Below, in pieces: positions 28,326 through 36,922 of a stretch of 64,000 bases of DNA. Origin of the DNA: Pedobacter deserti. Its GTDB lineage: Bacteria; Bacteroidota; Bacteroidia; Sphingobacteriales; Sphingobacteriaceae. How positions within the stretch are numbered: the stretch's first letter is position 1; every line of letters begins with the position of its first letter. The notes beneath the pieces are model-generated. The model made no database searches. It worked only from the letters and a program-made list of their open reading frames with translations, and was not told where the DNA came from. The stretch spans positions 1,054,001-1,118,000 of the forward strand of contig NZ_JAFMZQ010000001.1 of assembly GCF_024436415.1 (NCBI RefSeq). Direction: 5' to 3'. A program made the position numbers and the translations under genes.

Positions 28326-28826
28326 ATGAAAAAATTAATGAAAGTGATCGCACCGCTATTGCTGGTGCTTGTGGTAAATAGTGCTTATACAATGATAGCC
28401 GCTGACTTTAACGGCACCTGGAAACTGGATGCTGGCACCGACCTGAGCAGCGTTTCTCGAAGTAATGAGATGCCGGCTGCGATAAGTCTAATAATGACGG
28501 ATTCCACAGTAAGTTTTGAACGGATCTTTAACAGTATGCCCGATCCTTCAAAGCAGGTCCTCAAGCTGAATGGTGCTGAATTGGTGTCGGCAAAAGGAGG
28601 GAGTGAAACGAAACGCACGTTGACCTTGTCGGCCGACAAAATGCTGCTGACTGTAAAATCAAAAACCCATACGGTTCCGGAAGAGGGTGAGCCTTTCGAT
28701 TACTCAAGAACGGAAACCTATGAACTTGAAAAGGACGGAAAGAGCCTGACGCTTACGAGAGTGTTGTTGATGCCCGACAGGACAGAAACGGCAAAGGCTG
28801 TTTATAACAAAAAACCAATGAATTAA
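28326..28826 (+). CDS. small secreted lipocalin-like protein of unknown function
   Basis: A 166-aa protein with a signal peptide (MKKLMKVIAPLLLVLVVNSAYT) and a mature part that is almost all beta-strand. It starts with FNGTWKLD, a G-x-W motif seen in lipocalin-like and DUF-type secreted proteins. Alternating hydrophobic strands continue to the C-terminal YELEKDGKSLTLTRV. It is 27 bp after the S9 peptidase and probably the last gene of that operon. A ligand-binding or processing-accessory role is a guess from fold alone. Confidence 0.7.
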   Translation: MKKLMKVIAPLLLVLVVNSAYTMIAADFNGTWKLDAGTDLSSVSRSNEMPAAISLIMTDSTVSFERIFNSMPDPSKQVLKLNGAELVSAKGGSETKRTLTLSADKMLLTVKSKTHTVPEEGEPFDYSRTETYELEKDGKSLTLTRVLLMPDRTETAKAVYNKKPMN

Positions 28827-28906
28827 AATATGTCCCTTAATGAAAAACTAAAACTCAAATCACGATCAATATTTGCATCATTAACTTATTAACGTAAAAA
28901 ACAACA

Positions 28907-30169
28907 ATGATGAGCACGATTGATTATCGTAATGCGAGCTTCAAAGATTTTGAAGATATAGAAGGATGCGGGCCTTACGAAAAGGCCAAAGAATTTGAAA
29001 AGTATATTGATGATTGGGATAGCCGGGGGCACTGGAACTACAGGCAGGAATCTTTAAATGGCTGCGCACCCGAGGTTGAGCTAAGCCTGCCTGGCAGTTC
29101 TGGTAGAACGTACGTGGCCATGGTATTTAACGATTACCTGGGCTTCGCGCAGCACCCTGCTCTTAAGCAGGCGGCTATTGATGGGATTGTTCGGTACGGC
29201 GTTGGCGCTGCGGCCAGCCCGGCCATCGGTGGGCATATGACTTACCACCGGCTTATTGAAGAGAAGATCGCTGCGTTTTTTAAACGAGAGGCAGCTTTGT
29301 TGTTTACCACAGGATATACGGCTAATGTGTCTACGATGCACGCGGTAATGAAGAAATCGGACCTGGTACTTGCGGACATGAGTGTTCATGCGAGCATGTA
29401 TGATGGGTTTTCAGGCACGAATGTTCGGCGGTTCTTGCATAACAATATGGAGCATTTGCGAAAGCTGCTGAAGGAAGCGATTGGTAAATTCAGAACAATA
29501 ATGGTAGTGGTTGATGGCGTGTACAGCCAGCCTGCAGACCTGGCGCCGCTGGCTGAGATTGTGGCGCTGTGCAAGGAGTTCGGTGCCTTGTTGGCTATGG
29601 ATGACGCCCATGGTGTGGGCGTGGTTGGGGATACTGGGCGCGGTGTTTTAGAATTACATAATGCTTATGAAGATGTTGACCTGATCACCGGTACTTTCAG
29701 TAAGACGTTTGCGCATTTGGGAGGTTACGTGGTAGGTAGTAAGGCGATGATTAACTATCTGAAGTTTCATGCGAGGCAGCACATCTTCTCGGTGTCTGGT
29801 ACTCCGGCTTCTGCTTGTATCCTGAAAGCTATTGATCTGATAGACGAAGAGCCACACTGGAGGAAAAGGCTTTGGCGGAATATTGATTATTTGAAAAAAG
29901 GTTTGCATGAGCTTGGCTTGAATACCGGGAATTCTGCTTCGGCGATTGTGCCGGTATTGACTGGCAATGCTGGTGTGAATGCCGAAGTGTGCAGGCTGTT
30001 GATGGAGGCGGGAGTTTATGCGAACCAAGTGGGCTACCCTGCGGTAGCGAAAAAGGATGCGCGGATACGCATGAGCGTGATGGCTACGCATACGCAGGAG
30101 CATTTAGATCACGTGCTGAATGCCTGGGAATGGGTAAAGGTGAAAGCGAATATTAAGAATTTTGAATAG
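28907..30169 (+). CDS. AONS-family PLP-dependent acyl-CoA condensing enzyme
   Basis: A 420-aa alpha-oxoamine synthase (the group of BioF, KBL, serine palmitoyltransferase and CqsA). Motifs are FNDYLGFAQHP, GAAASPAIGGHMTYHRLIE, ALLFTTGYTAN, a substrate/PLP His in DMSVHAS, DDAHGVG, and the PLP-lysine motif GTFSKTFAHLGGY. The family condenses an amino acid with an acyl thioester and releases CO2. Which product is made cannot be told here: sphingoid base, a lipid precursor or a signal molecule are possible. Biotin synthesis is less likely because no bio genes are near. Two adjacent ATGs (28907 and 28910) are both plausible. A TetR-type regulator follows. Confidence 0.85.
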   Translation: MMSTIDYRNASFKDFEDIEGCGPYEKAKEFEKYIDDWDSRGHWNYRQESLNGCAPEVELSLPGSSGRTYVAMVFNDYLGFAQHPALKQAAIDGIVRYGVGAAASPAIGGHMTYHRLIEEKIAAFFKREAALLFTTGYTANVSTMHAVMKKSDLVLADMSVHASMYDGFSGTNVRRFLHNNMEHLRKLLKEAIGKFRTIMVVVDGVYSQPADLAPLAEIVALCKEFGALLAMDDAHGVGVVGDTGRGVLELHNAYEDVDLITGTFSKTFAHLGGYVVGSKAMINYLKFHARQHIFSVSGTPASACILKAIDLIDEEPHWRKRLWRNIDYLKKGLHELGLNTGNSASAIVPVLTGNAGVNAEVCRLLMEAGVYANQVGYPAVAKKDARIRMSVMATHTQEHLDHVLNAWEWVKVKANIKNFE

Positions 30170-30189
30170 AGTTATTTTTTATAGTTACT

Positions 30190-31422
30190 GTGACAAGAAA
30201 AAAATTAAACAAAGTGAGAGATAAAGATAAGACAAAGGCTTTGCTGCTTGAAGCAGCATCCAGAATAGTGAAAGAAAAAGGGTTTGAAGCGTTGAATGCG
30301 AGTGCGATAGGTCGTGAAGCTGGCAGAGCGCCTACGGCAGTGAACCAGGCTTTTGGTTCTTTGAGGGCATTGATGCAGGCTTATGTGGAGGGTAAAGATC
30401 ATTGGCGGTTGTTGTTTGAGGGGGTAATTGAGGGTTTGGACGTCGATGGTTTGGATGCGGTGGTGTTGAAGGATTTGTTTGTGCGGTTGATGCAGGATAA
30501 TTTGAAAGTGTTTTGGGAGGATCTCGAGATGCAGGTGTTGATTGCGAGACAAATGACGGTGAAGGACAAATTGATGCGGGCAGTGTCTGATAAGAGAGAG
30601 TTGGAGGCGCGTCGGCTGTTGGCTTTGACAGACAAGTATTTCGCCGGTACAGATGTAAGTTTTAAGTCGGTACTTGCTGTTGTGTTGTATGGGTGCTATG
30701 GTTTGGTGCTTCACGCGCAGAATAACGGAAGTACTGTAAGTGGTATAGATATCAACAATGATCGGGAGTTAGAAGTATTGAATAAGACTATAGCGCAGAT
30801 TTTGGGCTGGGCATGGGAGGCTGCTTCGGGCTCGGGAGTGCGGGGTAGCGGTGAAGTTGATGGCTTCGTTGTGGCTGGGTCTGGGGATGAGGTGTTAAAT
30901 CCTGATGCAGTTGTGCCGGCCCCGGAGGTCGAGTCGCAGTTCCCGCTGTATTGGGATATGTGGAGCCGGATTAACTATAGCTTACGCGGTGCTGGTGTTT
31001 CTCCAGAACTGGTTAACCTGGCGGGTATTCCGTTTCGGAAGTTTAAAGTGAATTCGGATGTTAAGTGGTGTGATTATCATTATTTGATTGTGTACAGTGA
31101 GGCGTTGGTTCGGCTGGTTGAGGAGGGATTTGGTGAGGAGGCAGTTGATGTAGATGAGTTGTTGAGGCTGTATCTGGTGGGCTTGGGTTTTAATAGCGTA
31201 CGCTTTGCGGCTTATTATGTGGAGTATATGGAGGGTTTGATTGCTGAGTTGGACGCTGCTGATCGCGCTAGGGTGCTGCGGGAGCAGTGGGAGTTGATTG
31301 CTCGTGCGGAATTGGTGACGGAGCTGCGGTATAATAGATACCGGCCTGCGGTGGATGCTTCGCTGCTGGAGTGGATTGATGAAAAGTTGGCGCTCTTGGC
31401 TGAGGGGACTGGTGCTGAGTAG
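30190..31422 (+). CDS. TetR/AcrR-like regulator with a long C-terminal extension
   Basis: A 410-aa protein starting at GTG (30190); no ATG is in a sensible position. Residues about 12-60 carry a TetR-type HTH (LLLEAASRIVKEKGFEALNA, then AIGREAGRAPTAVNQAFGS). A helical ligand-domain-like region reaches about residue 205. A Gly/Ser/Val-rich linker follows, then an unassigned helical C-terminal half (about 245-400, with WCDYHYLIVYSEAL). TetR proteins are usually near 200 aa, so this is twice the norm and may be a fusion. Codon use is unusually rich in TTG and GTG. It lies 20 bp after the AONS gene and probably controls it. Confidence 0.75.
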   Translation: MTRKKLNKVRDKDKTKALLLEAASRIVKEKGFEALNASAIGREAGRAPTAVNQAFGSLRALMQAYVEGKDHWRLLFEGVIEGLDVDGLDAVVLKDLFVRLMQDNLKVFWEDLEMQVLIARQMTVKDKLMRAVSDKRELEARRLLALTDKYFAGTDVSFKSVLAVVLYGCYGLVLHAQNNGSTVSGIDINNDRELEVLNKTIAQILGWAWEAASGSGVRGSGEVDGFVVAGSGDEVLNPDAVVPAPEVESQFPLYWDMWSRINYSLRGAGVSPELVNLAGIPFRKFKVNSDVKWCDYHYLIVYSEALVRLVEEGFGEEAVDVDELLRLYLVGLGFNSVRFAAYYVEYMEGLIAELDAADRARVLREQWELIARAELVTELRYNRYRPAVDASLLEWIDEKLALLAEGTGAE

Positions 31423-31484
31423 CGTGTCAGGCTGATTTCTGCTGGTTCGTCTTTTTGGGAGCGGAACCTTTCTAAGAAAATTTC

Positions 31485-31865
31485 ATGGAAAATAACGAGG
31501 AGGTGCTGGACCAGCTGCATGCGCTGGCTATTGACCAGCGGAAGGTGCTGAAGAGTCAGCGGCAGCTTGTGGAATTGCATGGTTCGCTGCGCGAGGAACT
31601 GAGGCTAGATGTGGAGGCGCTCCGGGCTTGGCAACGGGAGGTTTCGGATTGTTTGGCCCGGCTGGGCACGGGGCAGTTGAAGCTGGTAGCTGCCCTGGAT
31701 GCTTCGGCGGCGGAGCAGGAGGAGATCTGGCTGACCAGGGAGGCGGTGATCGAAATGCTTTGTATTGGGGTGAGGACTTTTTATAGGAGGAGGAAGACCG
31801 ATGGCTGGGTGGTGAGGAAGAGTGGACGGCAGGAGTATTATCTGAAGAGTTCGGTGTTGAGATGA
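31485..31865 (+). CDS. coiled-coil plus HTH (excisionase/MerR-like) protein
   Basis: A 126-aa protein. Residues about 1-75 form a heptad-rich coiled coil (LHALAIDQRKVLKSQRQ, LREELRLDVEALRAW). Residues about 80-126 resemble a winged HTH of the excisionase/MerR type (WLTREAVIEMLCIGVRTFYRRR, then W-V-V-R-K-S-G-R and YYLKSSVL). Such proteins recur in Bacteroidota mobile and accessory regions as DNA-binding factors. It sits at the left edge of the defence island. It shares the TTG/GTG-rich codon style of the TetR gene rather than that of the island. Confidence 0.65.
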   Translation: MENNEEVLDQLHALAIDQRKVLKSQRQLVELHGSLREELRLDVEALRAWQREVSDCLARLGTGQLKLVAALDASAAEQEEIWLTREAVIEMLCIGVRTFYRRRKTDGWVVRKSGRQEYYLKSSVLR

Positions 31866-32372
31866 GGGGGGGCTGTCTTCTTGCCAAAATACAAGAAAGA
31901 TTCGGAAAATGACAGACTTTTCAATTTCGAAAGCGACGAATGCTTAAATAAAATGCGTGCATGTCTGAACCGCATAAGCAAGCGTGTAATCGCCCTTTGA
32001 AATGCATCAAGACATTTTGATTAGCTGCATGACGTTGAGATTTTCCCTGCTCCTATGTGGTCAATCATGTCGGCTACATCAATAAGCCTGCTGAACATTC
32101 CCCTCAATATTGGATGTGTCCGTTGGTTAGACCCGAGAAGTGCTCTTTATTAACAGGGCTAATTATGCTCTCTAAACTACATAGCCTACAGCTCTAGTTA
32201 AAAGAGCTCTCAGATGAATGCATGGAAGATCGACTCCGCTAACTTTCAACGCATACTGTAAAACTACATCGTAGGCGCGCTCAATATATCTATGAAGATC
32301 TTTTAGTATTTTTACTCAATCAGAAGGTATAGCCATTCAAAGGCACCCGTCTAAACTAATCACTATACGCTC
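31866..32372. other. gene-poor stretch with decayed minus-strand coding remnants
   Basis: No intact gene is seen in this 507-bp gap. On the minus strand, two stop-bounded stretches read like protein. One is 32315 to 32172 (47 codons, with DLHRYIERAYDVVLQYALKV). The other is 32146 to 32021 (41 codons, with THPILRGMFSRLIDVADMID). They are in different frames and may be pieces of one broken gene. The family is not recognised. Confidence 0.4.
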
Positions 32373-33092
32373 ATGGCACTTAGTACTAATTCCGTTTTCC
32401 ACTTTACTCAAAGTATAGAAGCAATAAAAAGCATCCTCATTTCAAATTTTAGGATAAAATACTGCGTCGAAACCATTGAGGCGAAGCAAAGAGTTATAAC
32501 ATATGCTGTACCAATGGCTTCATTTTGTGACATTCCGCTCTCCCAGGTAATTACACACGTAGATAAATATGGTGGTTATGGTATTGGCTTGAAAAAGGCT
32601 TGGGCTAAACGAAAGGGATTGAACCCAGTGTTGTATTTAGAGAAGCATTCCGCTATATTAAACGACGTTTTGATAAAGGAGAAATTTGAAAACTCAGGAA
32701 ATCGAGCAGTTCAAGGATTCCTTCGCTTTACTAAGAACTATGAGGGTGCACTCTATCGCAATAACAAATTGGTTAACAAAGTTTATCGTTTTTACGACGA
32801 GAGGGAATGGCGGTTTTGTCCAGATTTTGAGCAATTGCATGACAACGAGCTGATTATCCACGACGTGGAATATTATAAGGAGTTCAAGCAGCTGATTAAC
32901 CAAAGACTTTCAGATACCAGGCTGGCCTTTACTATTAGGGATATCACCTATATTATTGTCAAAGACGAAGAAGAGATTTTCGACATTATTCAACATTTAG
33001 AAAGTCATCTCAACAAAGAAAAAGATCTTCAGTATGTCAAGATACTGACTTCCAAGATTATGACCTCCAAGCAAATCCGTACTGATTTCTAA
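32373..33092 (+). CDS. AbiGi-like abortive-infection antitoxin-type protein
   Basis: A 239-aa protein whose pattern matches AbiGi (abortive phage resistance protein, antitoxin component): FHFTQSIEAIKSILISNFRIKYCVE at the start, MASFCDIPLSQ, YGGYGIGLKKAWAKRKGLNPVLYL, then YDEREWRFCPDF and ITYIIVKDEEE. In lactococcal AbiG, AbiGi is paired with AbiGii. No AbiGii partner is adjacent here, so it may be solitary or work with another toxin. The H-F-T/IL opening resembles ADP-ribosyltransferase-like folds, so an enzymatic role is possible. Codon use is AT-rich, unlike the genes to its left. Confidence 0.7.
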   Translation: MALSTNSVFHFTQSIEAIKSILISNFRIKYCVETIEAKQRVITYAVPMASFCDIPLSQVITHVDKYGGYGIGLKKAWAKRKGLNPVLYLEKHSAILNDVLIKEKFENSGNRAVQGFLRFTKNYEGALYRNNKLVNKVYRFYDEREWRFCPDFEQLHDNELIIHDVEYYKEFKQLINQRLSDTRLAFTIRDITYIIVKDEEEIFDIIQHLESHLNKEKDLQYVKILTSKIMTSKQIRTDF

Positions 33093-33102
33093 TTCGTCAA
33101 AC

Positions 33103-33370
33103 TTACCAGCCTAGCTTCTTAAATTGATCATTATAAAAATCTAGAATATGTTCAACCAGGGTATTATATTCTGGCAAATGACCAGCCCTCAGTCTTTTGG
33201 AAGCGGCTTCTCCACTGGCTGCATTTATTGCAAGTCAGTTGAATGTCTAACAAATCGTGGTAATTGTTCAGGCTGACTACGTTCCCGCGATAACTATCAC
33301 GTAGGTAAACTTGCCCCGATTCCAGTCTTTGCCTTAATAAACTAAGGTTAGGAGAGGAGAGTATTCGATC
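33103..33370 (-). pseudogene. frameshifted remnant of an unidentified minus-strand gene
   Basis: On the minus strand an open frame from 33370 reads through LLRQRLESGQVYLRDSY and LNNYHDLLDIQLT. Near 33235 the sense moves to another frame and continues as AINAASGEAASKRLRAG and HILDFYNDQFKKLGW-stop at 33103. Joined, this gives about 88 residues of plausible helical protein with no start. The family is not recognised. One frameshift plus a missing 5' end mark it as a decayed gene. The remaining bases up to 33492 show nothing further. Confidence 0.5.
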
Positions 33371-33492
33371 TCAAGACAAAAAACTAAATCCTTCAAGGCG
33401 GAGCAGCATTATAATATTCAGTTCTAATTACCGCTTTAGAGTGGTACTATAACCAGTTCTATTTTACAACATTTGTTTAGAAGATTTCTGAA

Positions 33493-33747
33493 ATGAAAAG
33501 TCAGACAGATGAACAACGAGAACTGATCACTCAGTTAGGTAAACGCCTCAAACAGTTTAGAATAAAGAAAGGATATACCAACTATGAGCACTTCGCGAAT
33601 GAGTACGGAATATCCCGGACCCAATATGGACGTTACGAAACTGGGGATAATCTTAAGTTTCTAACCCTGTGTAAGATTCTGGACGGGATGAATGTTTCAC
33701 TTGCTGAATTTTTTGCAGAGGGCTTCCAGAACGCTAGGTCGAAGTAA
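33493..33747 (+). CDS. XRE-family regulator heading the dpt operon
   Basis: An 84-aa Cro/C1-type DNA-binding protein. The HTH spans residues about 12-68 (LGKRLKQFRIKKGYTNYEHFANEYGISRTQYGRYETGDN) and a short tail follows. Its stop codon is 22 bp before the dptF ATG, so it is almost certainly co-transcribed with dptFGH. A likely role is autorepression of the restriction genes, keeping cleavage activity low until the modification genes act. That role is inferred from position only. Confidence 0.85.
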   Translation: MKSQTDEQRELITQLGKRLKQFRIKKGYTNYEHFANEYGISRTQYGRYETGDNLKFLTLCKILDGMNVSLAEFFAEGFQNARSK

Positions 33748-33769
33748 TTTCAATTCAAATATATACTGG

Positions 33770-35515
33770 ATGAGTTTCAAACAACATTTGGACACGCTTC
33801 GGCTGTCTGCTAAGGAGGCTATTGTAGACGGAGAAAAAAACTCTTTTAATGAACTTAAAACTTATTTACACATTGAGCGTCCTGTCGAGAAAGATCTCAG
33901 TAAATTGATTTCCCACGCTGCCAGTAGCCCTCTTTCCTCGCTCATCCTAGTGCTTGGGAATGTGGGCGACGGTAAGTCACATTTGCTGGCCAGAATGTGG
34001 CAAAGCCATCCAGAGTTGTTGAAAAATTTTATCTTGTGTAATGATGCAACGGAAAGTGTCTATACCAACAAAACTTATCTCCAAAATCTCGCGGAAGTAT
34101 TCGCGCCCTACAATGACGAAAATATTGACAGCAGAGATCATCATACCAAGACCATCATCGCTATAAATCTTGGTACGTTAACAAATTTTTTGGAAGAATG
34201 TCCTATTGGTTTCAATCAATTGAAACAATATGTGGCTGAAAATCATCTGGTAGAACAACAGATCCAACAGAGCGAAATTGCTCAGCACACCCATTTCTTT
34301 GCGCTCAATCTGACCGATTACCATATTTACTCCTTGTCAGAAGAGGGAGCAAGGTCGGATGTATTGACTGATATCATTCGAAAAATCACCGCGCCTGTTG
34401 CGCATAACCCCTTTCACAAAGCGTTTCAATCCACCTATGCTGCACATCCTGAGCCCTTAGCCTGCCCTTTGTACTACAATTACCAATTGTTGAATAATTC
34501 GCATGTGCAGACAGCTGTAAATAGTTTACTGGTGAAGTCGATTGTTACTGACAAGTTGATCATTTCAGTACGTTTACTGATGAATCTTGTTTATGATTTA
34601 ATTGTGCCACCAGAGCTGTCGTCCATGTCGGATTTAGAAATTAAAGGCAAAGTACTGTCCGCGCAATTTCGTTCTGAATTTTATAAGCATACGCTTCCAG
34701 TAATCTTGTTTGAAAGTGCCGCCACCTCCAGTATCTTTAAGAGTTTCGTCAAACTTGATCCTGCGAGCGATGATAATGAGGAGCTGGATGAAGTCATTGT
34801 AAAACTTTCCAGCGCAGCCGAGCCGGGCAGCTACTTTCAAAAGTTTGGGATACTTACGGTTGACGATGCCCTGTTCGCTACACTTGAAAAGCTCGGCATC
34901 AAGCAACGGGTTCAGCTTTTTCTAAGGCTTAGTTTTATCTACAATGCCTTTGATCTCAGAAAAGATGAGATCTTTAACAGCTTCATCAAGTATCTGCTGG
35001 ATTACAACAGGGGGAATGTAAGGAATTTGTTGCCGCTATACCGTATGGTTTCCACGGCCATATATCAATGGAACGGTAGCACTAAACTTGGTGCAGATTT
35101 CATAAATTTAGATATCGGCCGCAAACAGGGTGTATACAAAGTTTCAAGAAGCCTGATTTTGGAATTTGTACCATTCGGGGTCAATCCTGTTCGTGGTAAT
35201 GAGCTGAACCGGTTTATGGATACACTAAGGCTTCGTTTCGCAGTACAAAATCATGGTGAAAGATATTTCGAACTGGAAATTGACTTTTTACTTTTTCAGC
35301 TGGTTGCCCTAGTTAATAAAGGCTACAAGCCTAATAGGGTCGATAAGGACACTCAAGTGAAGTTTTCGAAATTTGTAAACGAACTTATTCAGTATAAGTC
35401 GGAAACTAAAGAACTTACCATCCAGGAATTCAATGGAGAGACCAGAAAGAAATTTAAGCTGACCTATACCACCGGCTTCAACACTTTTCAATTTACACGA
35501 GACGATGACTTTTAA
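33770..35515 (+). CDS. dptF: phosphorothioation-dependent restriction protein DptF (DndF)
   Basis: A 581-aa P-loop NTPase, DptF of the DptFGH complex that restricts DNA lacking phosphorothioate marks. The Walker A motif GNVGDGKSH has Lys69. The N-terminal region FNELKTYLHIERPVEKDL and a C-terminal RKKFKLTYTTGF fit the family. The start is the ATG at 33770 (MSFKQHLD); the open frame runs 78 bp further into the upstream regulator gene, which is unlikely to be coding. It overlaps dptG by 11 bp, so translation is coupled. DptF is thought to provide ATPase activity for target handling; the DptH partner is encoded two genes later. Confidence 0.9.
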   Translation: MSFKQHLDTLRLSAKEAIVDGEKNSFNELKTYLHIERPVEKDLSKLISHAASSPLSSLILVLGNVGDGKSHLLARMWQSHPELLKNFILCNDATESVYTNKTYLQNLAEVFAPYNDENIDSRDHHTKTIIAINLGTLTNFLEECPIGFNQLKQYVAENHLVEQQIQQSEIAQHTHFFALNLTDYHIYSLSEEGARSDVLTDIIRKITAPVAHNPFHKAFQSTYAAHPEPLACPLYYNYQLLNNSHVQTAVNSLLVKSIVTDKLIISVRLLMNLVYDLIVPPELSSMSDLEIKGKVLSAQFRSEFYKHTLPVILFESAATSSIFKSFVKLDPASDDNEELDEVIVKLSSAAEPGSYFQKFGILTVDDALFATLEKLGIKQRVQLFLRLSFIYNAFDLRKDEIFNSFIKYLLDYNRGNVRNLLPLYRMVSTAIYQWNGSTKLGADFINLDIGRKQGVYKVSRSLILEFVPFGVNPVRGNELNRFMDTLRLRFAVQNHGERYFELEIDFLLFQLVALVNKGYKPNRVDKDTQVKFSKFVNELIQYKSETKELTIQEFNGETRKKFKLTYTTGFNTFQFTRDDDF

Positions 35516-36920
35516 GCTTAACCGCGAAGAATTGGCCCGCAACATGTTTACAAAGAGTGGATTTATCCACAGGCCGGGCAACAAGATTATGTTATTTCCT
35601 TTTATCGCCAATGCTGTTACCTTAAAGGATGAAGCTGTTTTAGATGATCTGGAAAACTTCAAGGGGATTGCGGGTGCCTGTTATCGGGAGTGCTTGAATT
35701 TAAGTCATGAAACAGCTTTCGACAACGATGAGTTTTTAAGGAAGATCTGTGATTTGGCGGGGGCACCAGGTGATGAGCACCTGAAAAACATAGTTAGTAA
35801 GATTGCCTTCAGTGAGAATGGGCAATTGATTTTGTTTGATATACTGGTCTATCAGCATATTCGAAACAGCACACCGAAGGAGAATAAAACCCTGACGGAC
35901 ATCGCACGCTTTATGGTAGCGCTGTGGTTCGAACAGGAAGATAAGGACCGTCTTAAAACTCTTGCTGAAGCCGATCCTTCGAATTTATTCTATAAATTAA
36001 TTCTTGAGTGCCTCCCCGGTAATCAGCCAGCGGAATTCATCCAGGATCCATACTATCAGGCAAGCCCGGAAATTAAGGAATTGTTCCGTGCAGATTTAAA
36101 TGTGTTGATGGAAGATCAGCAATTGTTTATTGCCGGATTCCACGACCTGCTGCGCTATTATTTTTTCAAGTATGTGTGTGATCTCTCCATTCGTCTGAAT
36201 GGCTTTTTTAACCCCCATCCAGCTCCATTATATTTTTCCGTTGAGTGGGAAAAGATGCAGGAATACCGCGATGCCATGATTAATGGCTGGGATAGCTTTA
36301 CCCATCAAATTTCTCCGATCTTTGCACATGCAATTACGTTGGAGATGCTGAATCACATCGATGGGATCGGCACTCAAGTTGCGTATACCAATATAAGAGA
36401 TTTGGTTGCCAAACTAAATGAGGAAAAACAAGAGCAACTTGCTGAAGAAATCAGGGAATTAACCTCATTATATCAGAGTCGAATAACTGATGTTTCATGG
36501 GCAAAATTTGAACCTAAAATTGATGCCCATAAATCAGCAGTGGAGCAGGCAATTATCGCCCTATATGATGCCGTGTCCTTCCAATTTAAAGAGAGTAAGC
36601 GTAAGCGTGCTTACGATGCTTATCAACAATGGATGATGGATTTCTCTAAACGAGGTTACGGAAAGCCTCGGGGTCAGCTAGGGTATTCATTGGCGATCAA
36701 AAAAGATTTCCTGCTCTTGTTAACCAGGTTATGCGTTGGAAACGGGGAAAAGGTACGGCTCAAGGAATTTTGGGAAGGCCTTTCAAAGCGGGGAATACTT
36801 CTAGACAAAGTTTCCCAGGATCATGTCATCTCACATTTTGAGAGGGTGAATCTTTTGGAAAAGAAAAGTGATAGTGGTGATGCACAGTACATCAAAAAGT
36901 TTAATGTCAGTCTAGCATAG
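35505..36920 (+). CDS. dptG: phosphorothioation-dependent restriction protein DptG (DndG)
   Basis: A 471-aa mostly helical protein placed exactly between dptF and dptH. It overlaps dptF by 11 bp and is 2 bp from dptH. It has no P-loop or nuclease motif, as expected for DptG. The N-terminus carries KSGFIHRPGNKIMLFPFIAN and the C-terminus a winged-helix-like segment (LKEFWEGLSKRGILLDK, SHFERVNLLEKKSDSG). It is the structural or adaptor member of the restriction complex. Assignment rests on order, length and overall pattern more than on a catalytic motif. Confidence 0.87.
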   Translation: MTFKLNREELARNMFTKSGFIHRPGNKIMLFPFIANAVTLKDEAVLDDLENFKGIAGACYRECLNLSHETAFDNDEFLRKICDLAGAPGDEHLKNIVSKIAFSENGQLILFDILVYQHIRNSTPKENKTLTDIARFMVALWFEQEDKDRLKTLAEADPSNLFYKLILECLPGNQPAEFIQDPYYQASPEIKELFRADLNVLMEDQQLFIAGFHDLLRYYFFKYVCDLSIRLNGFFNPHPAPLYFSVEWEKMQEYRDAMINGWDSFTHQISPIFAHAITLEMLNHIDGIGTQVAYTNIRDLVAKLNEEKQEQLAEEIRELTSLYQSRITDVSWAKFEPKIDAHKSAVEQAIIALYDAVSFQFKESKRKRAYDAYQQWMMDFSKRGYGKPRGQLGYSLAIKKDFLLLLTRLCVGNGEKVRLKEFWEGLSKRGILLDKVSQDHVISHFERVNLLEKKSDSGDAQYIKKFNVSLA

Positions 36921-36922
36921 TT

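Noticed and set aside
33692..33769. Extended N-terminus of DptF
   Set aside because: These codons overlap the XRE regulator gene in another frame, and the ATG at 33770 gives the expected DptF start.
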